A stretch of 64,000 nucleotides of DNA. Source: Gibbula magus. Taxonomy: Eukaryota; Mollusca; Gastropoda; Trochida; Trochidae. Where the stretch lies: contig OW388293.1 of the NCBI GenBank assembly GCA_936450465.1, forward strand, positions 30,881,860 through 30,945,859, written 5' to 3'. The notes below the pieces were generated by a model. That model was given only the letters and a program-made list of their open reading frames with translations. It made no database searches and was not told the DNA's origin. The translations under genes and the position numbers were made by a program. The stretch's first letter is position 1. Each line of letters starts with the position of its first letter. Of the stretch, positions 13,501-23,570 are shown piece after piece.

Positions 13501-16500
13501 GGATTTAATTTTTTTTAATCAAAATACAAACTTATTTACATTAATTTCAACCAAGTCACTGAATAACTCCAATATGCAGGTTATAATTCAGTAGCCAATA
13601 TTGGGCTACACACAATATCTATTGCATGTTTACACTGATAAATCCTATTACTATCACATATCCTGAGGTGCACATGTTCCTACCTGTGACGACTGCTGTA
13701 TGGTAGTAGCCACATGCTATACACACAACGTTCTCATCAAACGCTAGCTCCTTGGGGGTCGGGGCCTCTGATTCCTGACCCAGGCCAAGTTGCCCCTCTC
13801 CTCCCCCGCCCCACACAAACACTCGTCCGTCCTCTGTGGAGGGAATAGACACACTAATTTTATTTACCGTATATTACCGGGTATAAGTCGAGAATTTGAT
13901 ACCAAAAATTAGGGGGTCAAGGAGGGGGGTCGACTTATACACGGGGTCTATGTTTCAGCCCTAAAAATCTAGAGGCCAGGTAAGTATCTGCCAGCCCAGC
14001 AAGTCGAACGGACGATGTTTACACCGGAAACAATTCACAAACATCGATGTCCAGTCAATATTAAAATCATTGAATAAAAAACATATGCTTTATTGTTGTC
14101 TTTTTAAAATACAAATATAGCGTGATATATGAATAAAAAATAACATTTCAATCACGAAAGTTCATTAAAGTTTATATTATAATCTTCACTATTACCTGAC
14201 AAACATCGATCGATATCTAGCCTTGATGCAAGTCGTGTGACCCGATAAGGTCACGTGGACCAATGAGATTCTACATAGAAGCCGGTGACATGCGAGATAG
14301 ATACTCATGAAAAAATAATCAAGTGTTTACGCAGTGAGAAGTGCAAATTACTGGTACGAGTAGACGTATGATTTCTGAGATGTTCTAACATAATAGCATA
14401 TATTCAAAAATATTTAGAGAAATGTTAATTGCCGATTGTCATTGTATTGTTACTGAGATGTTCACCATTCATTTTGTATAATAGTGTATATATTCAATAC
14501 TTGTTAATAGACAGACGTACGTGTGATTAAGGTTGTGAATAGATTTGTTAATTGCTAGTCAGGGCAGTGATTCATTAGCGCATCCGGTAATTATCTAAGC
14601 TTTGATGTTTAATTAACATTAATTGATAGTAATTAACAGTAATTAAAGCCTGTCACTTCTCATCTCAAAAGTAAAAGCAATGTCTTTTTACGTCTTTTTC
14701 TACTAGGTAACAATTTAACTATACACCGGTTATCTAATAAAGTTTTGTCAACATGTTGGTCGTAGTTTATTCGGCTTGATGAGAGGAAAATGTAATTTGA
14801 TTGAAACAAATAATAACAGACACCGTGAGTCACAAGTTGTATTTTTTTATTGGTTGTTTACAACGTCTGAAAAATAAATTATCATTTAATAATATTTAGG
14901 GCAAAACAATTGATAAGTCGATCGACATCACTGCTTACCAATCGCCGCTGTGTTGACTCTTGTGCATGTCGACTTGTCACTCGGTGTCAGTCAGCAAGTG
15001 GTAAAAGGGGGGTCGACTTATACATGAGATATAGGGTTTTGACCAGTATTTGGGCAGTTGAGAAAGGGGGTCGACTTATACGCGGGGTCGACTTATACCC
15101 GGTAATATACGGTACTCATATTACTTGTATATTGAGTTATAACAGTAAGTACTGTCAGATTGAACTCTCACTTTTGTATAAACAAACCTCTATATTAAAG
15201 CAAAGTAACAGAAAATATTTCTCCTTGTTAACCGATAGCATCAAAGATTTGAATGTTAATTTGATGTTCTACATCGTCACTGTATCCGAGTATATACTCC
15301 GAAATGTTGTGTATTTTCACATAAAGTAACTTAAAGAAATTGTTATCCAGAACATCTTCCTGTTTTCATGTATGCCACTTCTAAATACCCTTTAAAGACC
15401 TAGTATAAATGCTTTCTTTTGAAATTGGATATGATTGACTGTAGTGAGGAACAAGTTCAAGAGGAAGAAATATGGATCATTCTATTGCTTCTGTTAAAGG
15501 AGATGTATAAAACAGAGTTTGAAGTGGCTGGCCTACCTGTGAGAGCGACAGAGTGATCTGCCCCTGCCTTCAGCATGCTGTACTGTGTAGCCTGGAGAGC
15601 CTCTATATGGACTGGTGTGTAGGAGTCGTGTATACCCTCCACGCCCAGTTGCCCCTCTACGTTAGCACCGAATGAGTAGAGTTTGCCAGATTCTGCATTC
15701 AAAGAAAGGATAATAGTATTGTGATGTTTTTCAGTACGAAACCAAGATCACTGGCCCAAGTGCAATTTTGTTCACTACAAAGGGGTAGCAACAGTTGCAA
15801 TCTACCAAGTGTTTGGTAACATATAGTTCCCCATGGTATCATGTATCTAACGTTTATCTTGCGCAAAACCCTGGAAGTTCTTTGTTACTGAAGGTAGAGC
15901 TAGTCAGTCAATTTGATTATACCAACAAAATATAGAATACACCACAAAGGAATTAAATTATTGATCTTGTATATTGGTATAGTTACTGATTCTTTTGTTC
16001 ATCAAAGTAAAAGATGCTAGAAAGTTCTAACTGCACCAGCAAAATTATGTTGTAAAATTGCTGAAATTTGATTCTAAATGGCACCCTGCTTGTCATTGCA
16101 GGTATTCTAAAAGTTTTGTATTGAATGATCTGCCAGAATATATATTTCAAGTTCAAAAGGATTGTTTATGAATGATTAGACAGACTTGTATTACCTGTTG
16201 CGACAATGGAGTGATATCGCCCACAGGCAACTAATCTGACCTTTTCAGACTTCAAAGCTGAAAACAGATAATTTTGTGAGGTAAAATCATCACATTTCGA
16301 CATGTTGGTCGGCAACTAAATCTTCCATCAATTCCTAGTACTGTTTCACTTATATCATGCTGACGATTACTATTAAAGGAAGAAAGCTTTAATCATCATT
16401 GAAACATGGCTTGCAGTGAAACCTGAAAGCATTGAACTTATAAACTATGGGTGCTCCTCATTCAATGTATTATAGCAGACACCGCATATTGATACAACAA

Positions 16501-18403
16501 ACATAATTTATATAACAATAATGAATATATTGTGATACTAACGACTAGAAAGTTCAATGATACATTAACGTATAGCCATCAACACAAACATATCCATCAA
16601 AACCTTGTTTTTTTTAAAATTAATTTTACAGCAACTAATAAATCGATTTAAATCATTTGTTCAGAGTTGAATGATTTGAAAGAAATAGCTTAAAATATGT
16701 TTTCATCAGTTTCTTTCGGTCTTACATTGATAGCATCAATAGTTTAACCTCTGGCCTTCTTCGAGACACATGTATTTGTATTTAAGTAGGAAACGAGGAC
16801 CCGGATTTATATTGTCATCCTTGTTGTCATGCATTTAATACTTTCTCTATATATTGTATATCTAGGTTAAAATATTGGGATTTATCATTCAAAGTCCTAT
16901 CGATTTGACAGTAGATTTTGTATCTGCCATTGTCAACAACATGACATCACAATTCTATTACATCATCAAGTAATGACTCAAAATGCTAGATATGACATCT
17001 AAAACCTAACAACATCACAATACTATGATGTCAAAGAAGTTTTTTACTTACATTTAATACAGCTTGGTTTGACAGCTGACTTGATGTTGCCAAGTCCGAG
17101 TTGCCCCATACTGTTGGAACCAAAGACAAAGATACGACCGCTATCTGAAGAAGATGCAATCAAATAATTCAGACAAACACATTCATTTGTCACATTTGAC
17201 AAAGTCAGTCAACTTTTCGTTTTGTTCATTTGAGATGAAATTGATATTGCATCAACTAACTCGTTCAACCTTTTGGAAACATGTAACATAAATGAACTCC
17301 TCAATGACGTGCAAAATACCATCTCACAAAATTTCAGCTTTTGGGTTGCAATACAAGTGAGAAGAAGTTAAAAATATTTACAGACAACTGACAGATGCAA
17401 CTGCCGTGTAAACGCCTGGTTAGCTGATAAAAATCAATTAAACATTGCCTGGCATATTTGGGATAAGTTACAGATGACTGACTAGATGTCGAACTGAAAA
17501 TAATCAACTAAATATTTCTTACCTGTAAGAAGGGCAGTATGTTCATCTCCGCATACCACTTCATGTACTTTGTCATTCTTAACCCAAAATTTGTTAGGCA
17601 CATTTTCTGCAAAATTACTTTTCCCAAACGTAAATACAGCGCCACTTTCTGAAAAATCAATCAGATTTGAAATGAGAACAGATCACGCATGGTCATAAAT
17701 CAATATCCCATATCCTGTTTGCAAGGTTTTAATGTCAAGGAGATTTTATTTCATAATAATAATAACATATAATGTATTATACTGTGTCATTATTGAGCAT
17801 TTTGGACACAATATGATTCATTTATCCCGAGATGATTTTTAAACACCATGAATGATATTGTTAATATAAACTCTGTTTCAAAAACATTGAAGAGTTAAGG
17901 AACCAAAATATTTATGGTTTGTGAATGAATAAATAGTAGATAATTAACAAATTACAAGTGCCTAAACACAAATGAAAATTGTGTTTACAAAACATTTGCA
18001 AGTACAATCTTGCATTTTCTCTCTGACCGGCTGTCAATTTTAGTTTAAAATCCACCCAATTATCATTTCTCACACTTTGAAAGAAGGAGAATGAAACCTA
18101 AAGACAGCTACCATCATGATTTTTAAAACAAAGATCAGTGTCATCATTCAACGACGTTGGCTACGAATATTATAAAGTATGATTTCAATTTTCATATTGA
18201 TCAACAACTTCATATGAAAATAAATTCGCGCCTCGTATTTTCAATGTATATCAACCGACAATGACGCTGAAACGTTGTTCACTTAATGCATAATTACATA
18301 CTATGACTACACGTTTCAGGTTGTAGACAGTTGATGAATGGTAAGACTGTAAACATCAATAAACAAACCTACCAGGTATGTCGGAGTCTTCAGACGACGC
18401 CAT
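1506..18403 (-). CDS. RPGR: RPGR (retinitis pigmentosa GTPase regulator), 19 coding exons
   Basis: RPGR is a ciliary transition-zone protein that binds RPGRIP1 and PDE6D and is reported to act on RAB8A. Coding exons, read leftwards: 18403-18373, 17648-17523, 17144-17052, 16257-16195, 15692-15537, 13833-13684, 13235-13080, 12133-11981, 11614-11490, 10366-10196, 9395-9242, 8690-8641, 8182-8117, 6586-6407, 4996-4852, 4638-4504, 3726-3617, 2901-2695, 1529-1506. All junctions are GT/AG and phases agree, giving 2295 nt (764 aa; the human constitutive form is about 815). Exon 2 reads [14 protein letters not shown], almost the human sequence [17 protein letters not shown]1 repeats fill residues about 11-385, a linker follows, an E/K-rich tail spans 559-757, and the C-terminus is SKFCTIL. 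The start MASSEDSD follows an in-context ATG. Least certain are the exon 14 donor (GAA|GTAAGG was chosen) and the exon 15 acceptor, both picked by phase. No disabling change was seen. Confidence 0.95.
1866..1948. mobile_element. Short hAT-like MITE fragment
   Basis: The ends are inverted repeats: TAGGGCTGGGACCGGTAA on the left and the complement of TAGGGCTGGAACGGGTAA on the right. TAGGGCTG ends are common in hAT-type miniature elements. A related GGGTACCCG-bearing fragment lies at about 2190-2250. No clear 8-bp target duplication was found. It lies in the RPGR intron before the last exon. Confidence 0.4.
2695..9395 (-). other. RPGR: RPGR exons 11-18: linker and Glu/Lys-rich tail
   Basis: Exons 11-13 encode a polar linker. 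Exon 14 (6586-6407) is Glu-rich and ends in runs of acidic residues. Exons 15 (4996-4852), 16 (4638-4504), 17 (3726-3617) and 18 (2901-2695) encode alternating blocks of Lys/Asp ([11 protein letters not shown] type) and poly-Glu. The coding strand is almost pure purine over long stretches, so the plus strand reads as CTT/TCC runs. Vertebrate RPGR has a comparable Glu-rich region, made from one purine-rich exon in the ORF15 isoform. Here it is spread over several short exons. Exons 13, 14, 16 and 18 have lengths divisible by three and matching phases, so skipping any of them keeps the frame. Alternative splicing is therefore possible but not shown. Confidence 0.85.
3193..3366. mobile_element. 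Short CAGGG-ended MITE-like element
   Basis: The left end CAGGGATTGGGAAAG is mirrored by CTTTCCTCATCCCTG on the right (15-bp imperfect inverted repeat). Inside, GGGCCATT motifs repeat. The size and CAGGG ends fit a hAT-type miniature element. The flanking CACGTG and CATGTG may be a decayed target duplication. It sits in an RPGR intron between exons 17 and 18. Confidence 0.35.
10878..11450 (-). repeat. Interspersed element with ~155-165 bp tandem units (copy 1)
   Basis: Opens with ACAAGTAGTTGTCAC and CATGATCCCCCGCCG, then carries tandem units recurring at 11053, 11208 and 11373 (marked by GACAAG). Each unit contains CTTGAGATAT and paired CCTTGA / TCAAGGTCA motifs. It is the reverse complement of the element at 47559-48365. 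The element ends just before RPGR exon 9 in the RPGR intron between exons 9 and 10. No coding potential. Confidence 0.65.
12491..12895. repeat. Palindrome-headed element with CRE-like core (copy 1)
   Basis: 12491-12632 is a near-perfect palindrome with arms of about 65 bases (GAATAACCAA outward, TTCAGAGCCAC/TTCAGCCAC inward). Beside it is a 258-bp body bounded by ATTACCCAT (12638) and its complement ATGGGTAAT (12887-12895). The body holds two TGACGTCA/ATGACGTCAT motifs. The same two-part plan occurs at 31180-31527. It is non-coding and lies in the RPGR intron between exons 7 and 8. Confidence 0.55.
13867..15112 (-). mobile_element. TA-flanked MITE, 1.25 kb (copy 1, in RPGR intron)
   Basis: The terminal inverted repeat CCGTATATTACCGGGTATAAG is identical at both ends, with TA duplicated outside (13865-13866 and 15113-15114). 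Extra copies of GTATAAGTCGACCCC lie just inside the ends and may be transposase-binding sites. No coding capacity. It is about 95% identical by eye to 39668-40902 in the opposite orientation. It lies in the RPGR intron between exons 5 and 6. The TA duplication suggests the Tc1/mariner/pogo group or another TA-targeting superfamily. Confidence 0.85.
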
Positions 18404-18530
18404 GTTGGTAACCTAAACAACTCTCCAGAAATACCCGGATGAGGGCACTTTCGACTTCCGGTTTTACCACGTGCATTTGTTTACAACGAACATCACTGGG
18501 CATCGTTTGTTTAGACATACATTTTCGAAT
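18404..18530 (-). promoter_or_regulatory. RPGR proximal promoter / 5' UTR region
   Basis: Immediately upstream of the RPGR start codon the minus strand holds GTTACC, half of an RFX X-box, a few bases before the ATG. Further up are an ETS-type CCGGAAGT (18454-18461) and a CACGTG E-box (18468-18473). ETS sites are common in TATA-less housekeeping promoters. Position and motifs are seen; promoter function is inferred. Confidence 0.4.
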
Positions 18531-18772
18531 ATGTATCTCCAAATACATTCTGTGATTAAAATGTATTTTGAGAAATAATGCTTATCCAAAGAACTTCCAT
18601 GTTGACGTTTATGGTTGAATTGTATAGTTTAACGACGTTTCAAATTATGATGTTTCCTTACGATCCAAATGTTAAATTAACATATTTAAATTAACAATTT
18701 CATCATTTTTTTGTTGAAAACTGTTTTATAATTCAATACCTTTTCATAAAAAATTAAGATATCTGTCAACAT

Positions 18773-18920
18773 TCTTCGCAAGTCATAATTAGCGCCAGTT
18801 AAGCCTTGCTGCATTTCTTTAACTAATCTGTGCTACCGTGCGTACTAGCATCGCGCATCTATACACTGACACAGAACAGTTAAGGAAATGCAGCAATGCG
18901 AGCCATGACTTGCGAGGGAA
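18773..18920. repeat. Fold-back element, GCGCCAGTTAAGCCTTGC family (copy 1)
   Basis: An inverted repeat of about 50 bases per arm: CGCAAGTCAT...GCCTTGCTGCATTTCTTTAAC on the left is mirrored by GTTAAGGAAATGCAGCAATGC...ATGACTTGCG on the right. Degenerate relatives occur at 29502-29635 and 33695-33870 with the same word order. Non-coding. Confidence 0.55.
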
Positions 18921-19131
18921 GAGGGATATCTGTTGACAGTGTTGGCAAATTGCCTCTCTTAAAAAGATAACATTGATTGTATCTTAAACAGTCGACAGTA
19001 CGATAGTCAAGTGTGATGTTTGCTTTGCTGCTTTTATGATAATGGCGTTCATCAAAATGTCCTCGTTAGTTGTGTCTTTATAATTAACGGCGTTTTAATA
19101 ATTCCGCTGTCACGTAAATGTACAAACGGGG

Positions 19132-19207
19132 GAAATCTAAATAAATTTAGATCGGCATTTTTATATTATGTACAATGATATAAAACCGTCAATCTAAATT
19201 TATTTAG
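19132..19207. repeat. Short palindromic hairpin
   Basis: CTAAATAAATTTAGATCGGC at the left is repeated inverted as GTCAATCTAAATTTATTTAG at the right, around a core that is itself nearly palindromic (TATATTATGTACAATGATATA). It looks like a tiny MITE or a hairpin-forming element. Confidence 0.5.
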
Positions 19208-20217
19208 CTGATCAGGGACTCTCTAATTAGAGTATATATGTATATTTCTAGGTGTCGTAGTTTCCGAGATGTCTTCTCTCCATTGATCACAACAAGGATC
19301 ACAATAAGTCCAAAAAGTAACGTTCCATGGAAACGACAAAAAGTGAATATCAGAAAGCTGAGAATGGGCCAGCTATGATGGGATGATGTACACCTTTTGA
19401 GAAAACTGACCGGACGGACAGATGGAATGAAGCTATATATAGGCCTACCCCCGCCGTTGTATCCAGCCACAGTGCCAAATTTCAATGTAATACGATTTAA
19501 AGCTTGCCAACGATATAAACTGTCAGGTGAAAAAGTAACAAAAGAGATATCTTGGATATATACACATGGAAGTTAATCAAGCAACACCCAATGTTTTAAG
19601 AGAGAATTCGTTCTGATTTGAAGGAAGACCATATGTCAGGATTTGGGATTTTAGGTGGAACAATCGTGCAGCAGTGTTTAAAGGAAAGGTCACTCAAATA
19701 ACGGTTCACTGTCTTTTGGAAAACGGCTGTTACAATAATTTGGTATTTTGGTGTCACAATCCAAGTTCCATTATGAAATTAAATGAAAGTCAATATGTGT
19801 TGCTGTAATGGTTTTTTTTTTATAGCAAAAGTCACTCTTTAAAGCAGTATGCATCTTCAAACTCACAAAATCATGAAACTGTCAATTTAAATAAACTTGT
19901 CTTAATGAACACTTTTGGTCACTCTAAAGCGAGAATAAAAGTGTTTGACAAACAGATTGAACTCAAATAATCTAAAATTTATTCACAGATCATATGGTTG
20001 TAGGCATTTTCTCACTTATCTTTAAAAAAGGGACTGGAAGTTTAATGTCTGACTAGCTTCTTATCATGCATGATAAAAGATGTTTTGGTATGTGTGAACT
20101 TGGTATTAACAATGTTGTTTACAAATTAACTCAATTCTAACGTTTGAAGTGTAGTTTCTCTTCTACAACAATAGTCAGTACCTATACAGTTTGCCTCACA
20201 TTTTCATAAATTTTGCA

Positions 20218-20301
20218 CAGTGGCGGATCCAAGGGGGGGGTTCAGGGGGTCCGGACCCCCCCCCCCCCTTTTCAAATCCATGTATAAGTTGGATATACAT
20301 C

Positions 20302-20353
<52 letters not shown>

Positions 20354-20415
20354 ACTGAGTGGAGAAAAATTGTTTTGGGACCCCCCCCCTTTCAAAAATC
20401 CTGGATCCGCCCCTG
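20218..20415. mobile_element. hAT-like MITE with a 49-base C homopolymer
   Basis: The ends are CAGTGGCGGATCCA and the complement of CAGGGGCGGATCCAGG, flanked by TTGCA on both sides (20213-20217, 20416-20420), a possible 5-bp target duplication. C runs occur at three places; the longest, 20305-20353, is 49 uninterrupted C. CAGNGG ends fit hAT elements. The proline- or glycine-rich open frames here are homopolymer artefacts. Confidence 0.6.
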
Positions 20416-20519
20416 TTGCATATGGTGAATTTTGTTTCAGTGAATAAGTCGACACGTGCAGTTTGTTTGGAAAACCACGTGGTCTGTGATAGGAAAACCC
20501 CAGGGGAATCCCCACTTGG

Positions 20520-20700
20520 TATCCGTATCGACGCGTATTGCGTATTCGGACACTCTCGTGAGTGTCCAGGGGAACACGTACTACGCTCTGCGCACCACGC
20601 TTTACGCATTACGTGTTCATGGAATCAACTACTACTATTTTAGTCTAAAGTGTTAAATACGCATTACGTAGGCTACTACGCATTACGCAGTACGCACTCA
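20520..20700. repeat. Degenerate TACGCATTACG-type short repeats
   Basis: Variants of ACGCATTACG, TACGCAGTACGC and TACGCTCTGCGCACC recur irregularly, next to the small palindrome GGACACTCTCGTGAGTGTCC. Copy number is low and spacing uneven. No coding signal. Confidence 0.4.
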
Positions 20701-21892
20701 GTACACATGAAATCCCGGCCTTATCCGATTTAAGACTTGGCTAAGACGTAAACTGTCAGTTCAATCAGTAACACTAGTAGGCCTAATATTCTGAGATATA
20801 TGCCTTCTAAAACGATTTCAAGTTGACCACTGTCTCTAACTAAAATATCAGTAATAGTTACCAACTGAGGAGGTGTTCAAGTTAGATGAACCCTTGCGCG
20901 AATTATGAACGCCGAGGCCGTTAGGCCGAGGTGTTCATGTTTTACGTGTGCGATGGTTCGTGTAACTTGAACCCGAGCTCGTCGTCGGTAACTATTTTAC
21001 ACACTGGCTCAACACTGTACCAAACCATGCACATACAGAATAAAAACACATTAAGTGTAAATTCATATGGGGTAAAAAAAAAGACTGTTGTCCTTTTCAG
21101 ATCTAGAAAAACGGTGTCAGTTAGCTTGATGCACATGACACATGTACAAACATGTACAAACCAATACAATTGACTACATGCATGCCATTGTCAATGTCGC
21201 CGGTTTATACAAAATACAAAACACATTTTCATGTTATTCTAAACCATTTGCACTCCAGTTGAAGATACAATCTTGTATTGCAAACAAATTTATGACAATT
21301 TTAATCCAAACAAATCAAATAACACTATGTATTTAGTGATGAAAATGTTTCTCTCATCTCATCTTGTTTCCGTGGTTAATGTCTTTATATACCTCAAGGT
21401 CCATTTAAACCTCTTTGAATTCAATTGTTTTCCGGGAAAACTTCCCTACGACAGGAACTATAGGGCCTTACAGAATAATAACCTATAGACTCCTTTTCAA
21501 AATTTCTTTTAGAGTCTAATTGTTAGACTAAATAATAACCTTGCAAGAGGGTATTATCCAGCATATAAGGCCCTCCAAGTACAATTCTTTGCATCCCATT
21601 TAGTAAGATAATCAATCCACAAAATTGCCAAGTTTAAATTTTTTATAGCAGACAATGCGGGATTCACTTTGTAGCCCAAGGCTCTACCAGTAGACCATGA
21701 ATGATTGGTGACTGAGAAGGGTTGATTATTGGTCAGTATTCTGCTGACATCAGAGAACTTCCATGATATTTTATGTACGCTTTAATGTACTTAAACCTTA
21801 CATGCAGTAAAATATTTAGACAACTGCACTCACGTTAGTTTGTTTGTTATTGTTTTTTGTCGGTTTATAAAATAGATCACAACCTCATCCTC

Positions 21893-21983
21893 AGGCGTTC
21901 TAGCAAAGAAAGGCATTTGCCTGCGGGAAGACCTTCGGGTCGTCCCTTGGGCAAATTTAAGGCGTCTCTTTGCTAGAACGCCC
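21893..21983. repeat. Inverted repeat (AGGCGTTCTAGCAAAGA)
   Basis: AGGCGTTCTAGCAAAGA at the left returns as TCTTTGCTAGAACGCCCT at the right. Inside, GGCATTTGCC and GGGCAAATTTAAGGCG extend the pairing imperfectly around GACCTTCGGGTC. This is probably a fold-back element. Confidence 0.5.
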
Positions 21984-23484
21984 TCGCTTTCAGGTGTTAT
22001 TCATTACATATCTCATCCCCTGATCGAGATGGCCAATTTCGACACTGGTGTTGGACAACTTTTGTTTGGCAAATATAATACTCAATACGATTGTATATTT
22101 GTCTATGATGTAAACTGAAGTTTAAATGTGTATTCTAATTGATATTCCGTGATAAATGCAATATAAAACCTTTTAAAATAAACCACTATTTCTTTCGGTA
22201 TAAGCAATTATATATCACACACTGAAATTATCACCTTTAACACTGGTGGTGGAAAACTAATACTTGGCAAATATGTATTTTATAGTATGTGACAGTAAAA
22301 GATGTTAACTTAATGTAAATTTACCGTTTTAAAATTTGTATGCCAAATATATTTAATTTAAAACTATATAAAACAAATCAATCTTTCTATATGTCTAAAA
22401 TTAAGATTTTTTACAATGGTGTTTGAAGACTAGTTTAGGCCAAAAGTTGACATTATAAGATAGTCAGTGAACGTAAAAGTACTCTAATATGTATTAGGAC
22501 ACACTGTAATTTTATAACGATTCCAAAATACCACGGTTTCTCAAATAATACGCAAATACACCCGCTGAATAACTATCTAGGAAACGTTCCTGACAGTGAT
22601 GTTTAACCAGTTGAAGTTCATTAACATGCTGTATAATGTCGTCGACAGGTTTCTGCGTTTGAGCCCCTTGATTTACAGAAGTTTCACGTTTCAAACCTGT
22701 ATACATAAGCCCATGAATAAACTCATTATGGCATTTATGGTATCCCAATATAAACTAAAATCAATTTTTATTTATAATCATCAGGACGGCAACCTCAAAG
22801 GCGAGTCAAGAAGTTTATATCTGCAGTTTTATGTTTGTAATTGTTACGTTTAGTCTGACGGATAAATGCATAATTTATTATGTCATTTTGGCCTTTAGAG
22901 TTAATTTCAAAGCATTCGTTGTAACTTTACCTTTTTAAAAAAAATTGACAGAATTTCATTGAATTATGATTTAATAAAATATACATTTATTTGTTAAATG
23001 TTTTGTGTCTGGCTCAGAATAAACAGTTACTTTTTCGTGTCAACACAGTCACTATTTAATCATATTTGGCGCAAGAGCGCTTGAAAATACAGAAACCGAT
23101 AAAACCCCAAAATTGAGTGATGACGGTCTGGGAAATAAACACAACCGTGGATGATAAACGATAATCATCTGGTCCCAGCGCTTAGTTGCACTGCGCTTCA
23201 CTTCAGTAATAGCAGAGCCCAGTCGAGGATTGTTGCGTAGCGCAACTGAGCCAGGGTGCTGAGGAAAATTATGTATGTTATGTTTGATTCAATCAAGCGG
23301 CGAATAAACCGATCATGTGATCGGCGTACCCCGTTTAGCTGGACTCGAGTCCATTTTCTGGGACTCGAGGACTTGATAAAAGATCACATTTATTTCACAT
23401 TAATTTAAGTCACCTTGTGCAATATATATACATTGAACACGTCTTGCCTGAAAAAAATTAACAACAACTGCGGTTGACCCCCGT

Positions 23485-23570
23485 ATTCGCTAGTTTCACA
23501 ATAATTTTCGACTCGCTGGGCGCATGCGCAGAACAAGAGATACATCGACTGGAGGAGTTCCGGTTCGGCT
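23485..23570 (+). repeat. 85-bp inverted-repeat arm with NRF1-like palindrome (left)
   Basis: Begins ATTCGCTAGTTTCACAATAA and contains GCGCATGCGC. It is repeated in inverse orientation at 26057-26141 at roughly 85% identity by eye. Both arms keep the GGAGTTCCGGT block. It could be the end of a 2.7-kb fold-back element or a duplicated promoter fragment. Confidence 0.6.

Larger units (their letters stand above)
10196..17648 (-). other. RPGR: RPGR exons 2-10: RCC1 beta-propeller
   Basis: Each of exons 2, 3 and 5-9 opens with the RCC1 blade signature (for example [48 protein letters not shown]). GQLG(L)G follows, and each blade closes with a V-x-(V/I)-(A/S)-C-G-x-x-H/N-(T/S) segment. Exon boundaries fall at the same place in successive blades: a split Gly/Glu or Ser codon in phase 1. 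This is the usual one-exon-per-blade layout of the family. Exon 9 reads [12 protein letters not shown], matching human [12 protein letters not shown]. Exon 10 completes the last blade ([12 protein letters not shown]) and enters an acidic linker ending in an Arg-rich stretch. This propeller is the part that binds RPGRIP1 and PDE6D in vertebrates. Confidence 0.93.

Noticed and set aside
14910..15329. 139-codon open frame
   Set aside because: Lies across the end of the TA-flanked MITE; the other copy does not conserve it.
20204..20609. Open frames encoding poly-Pro or poly-Gly
   Set aside because: Produced by the C homopolymer in a hAT-like element; no other coding features.
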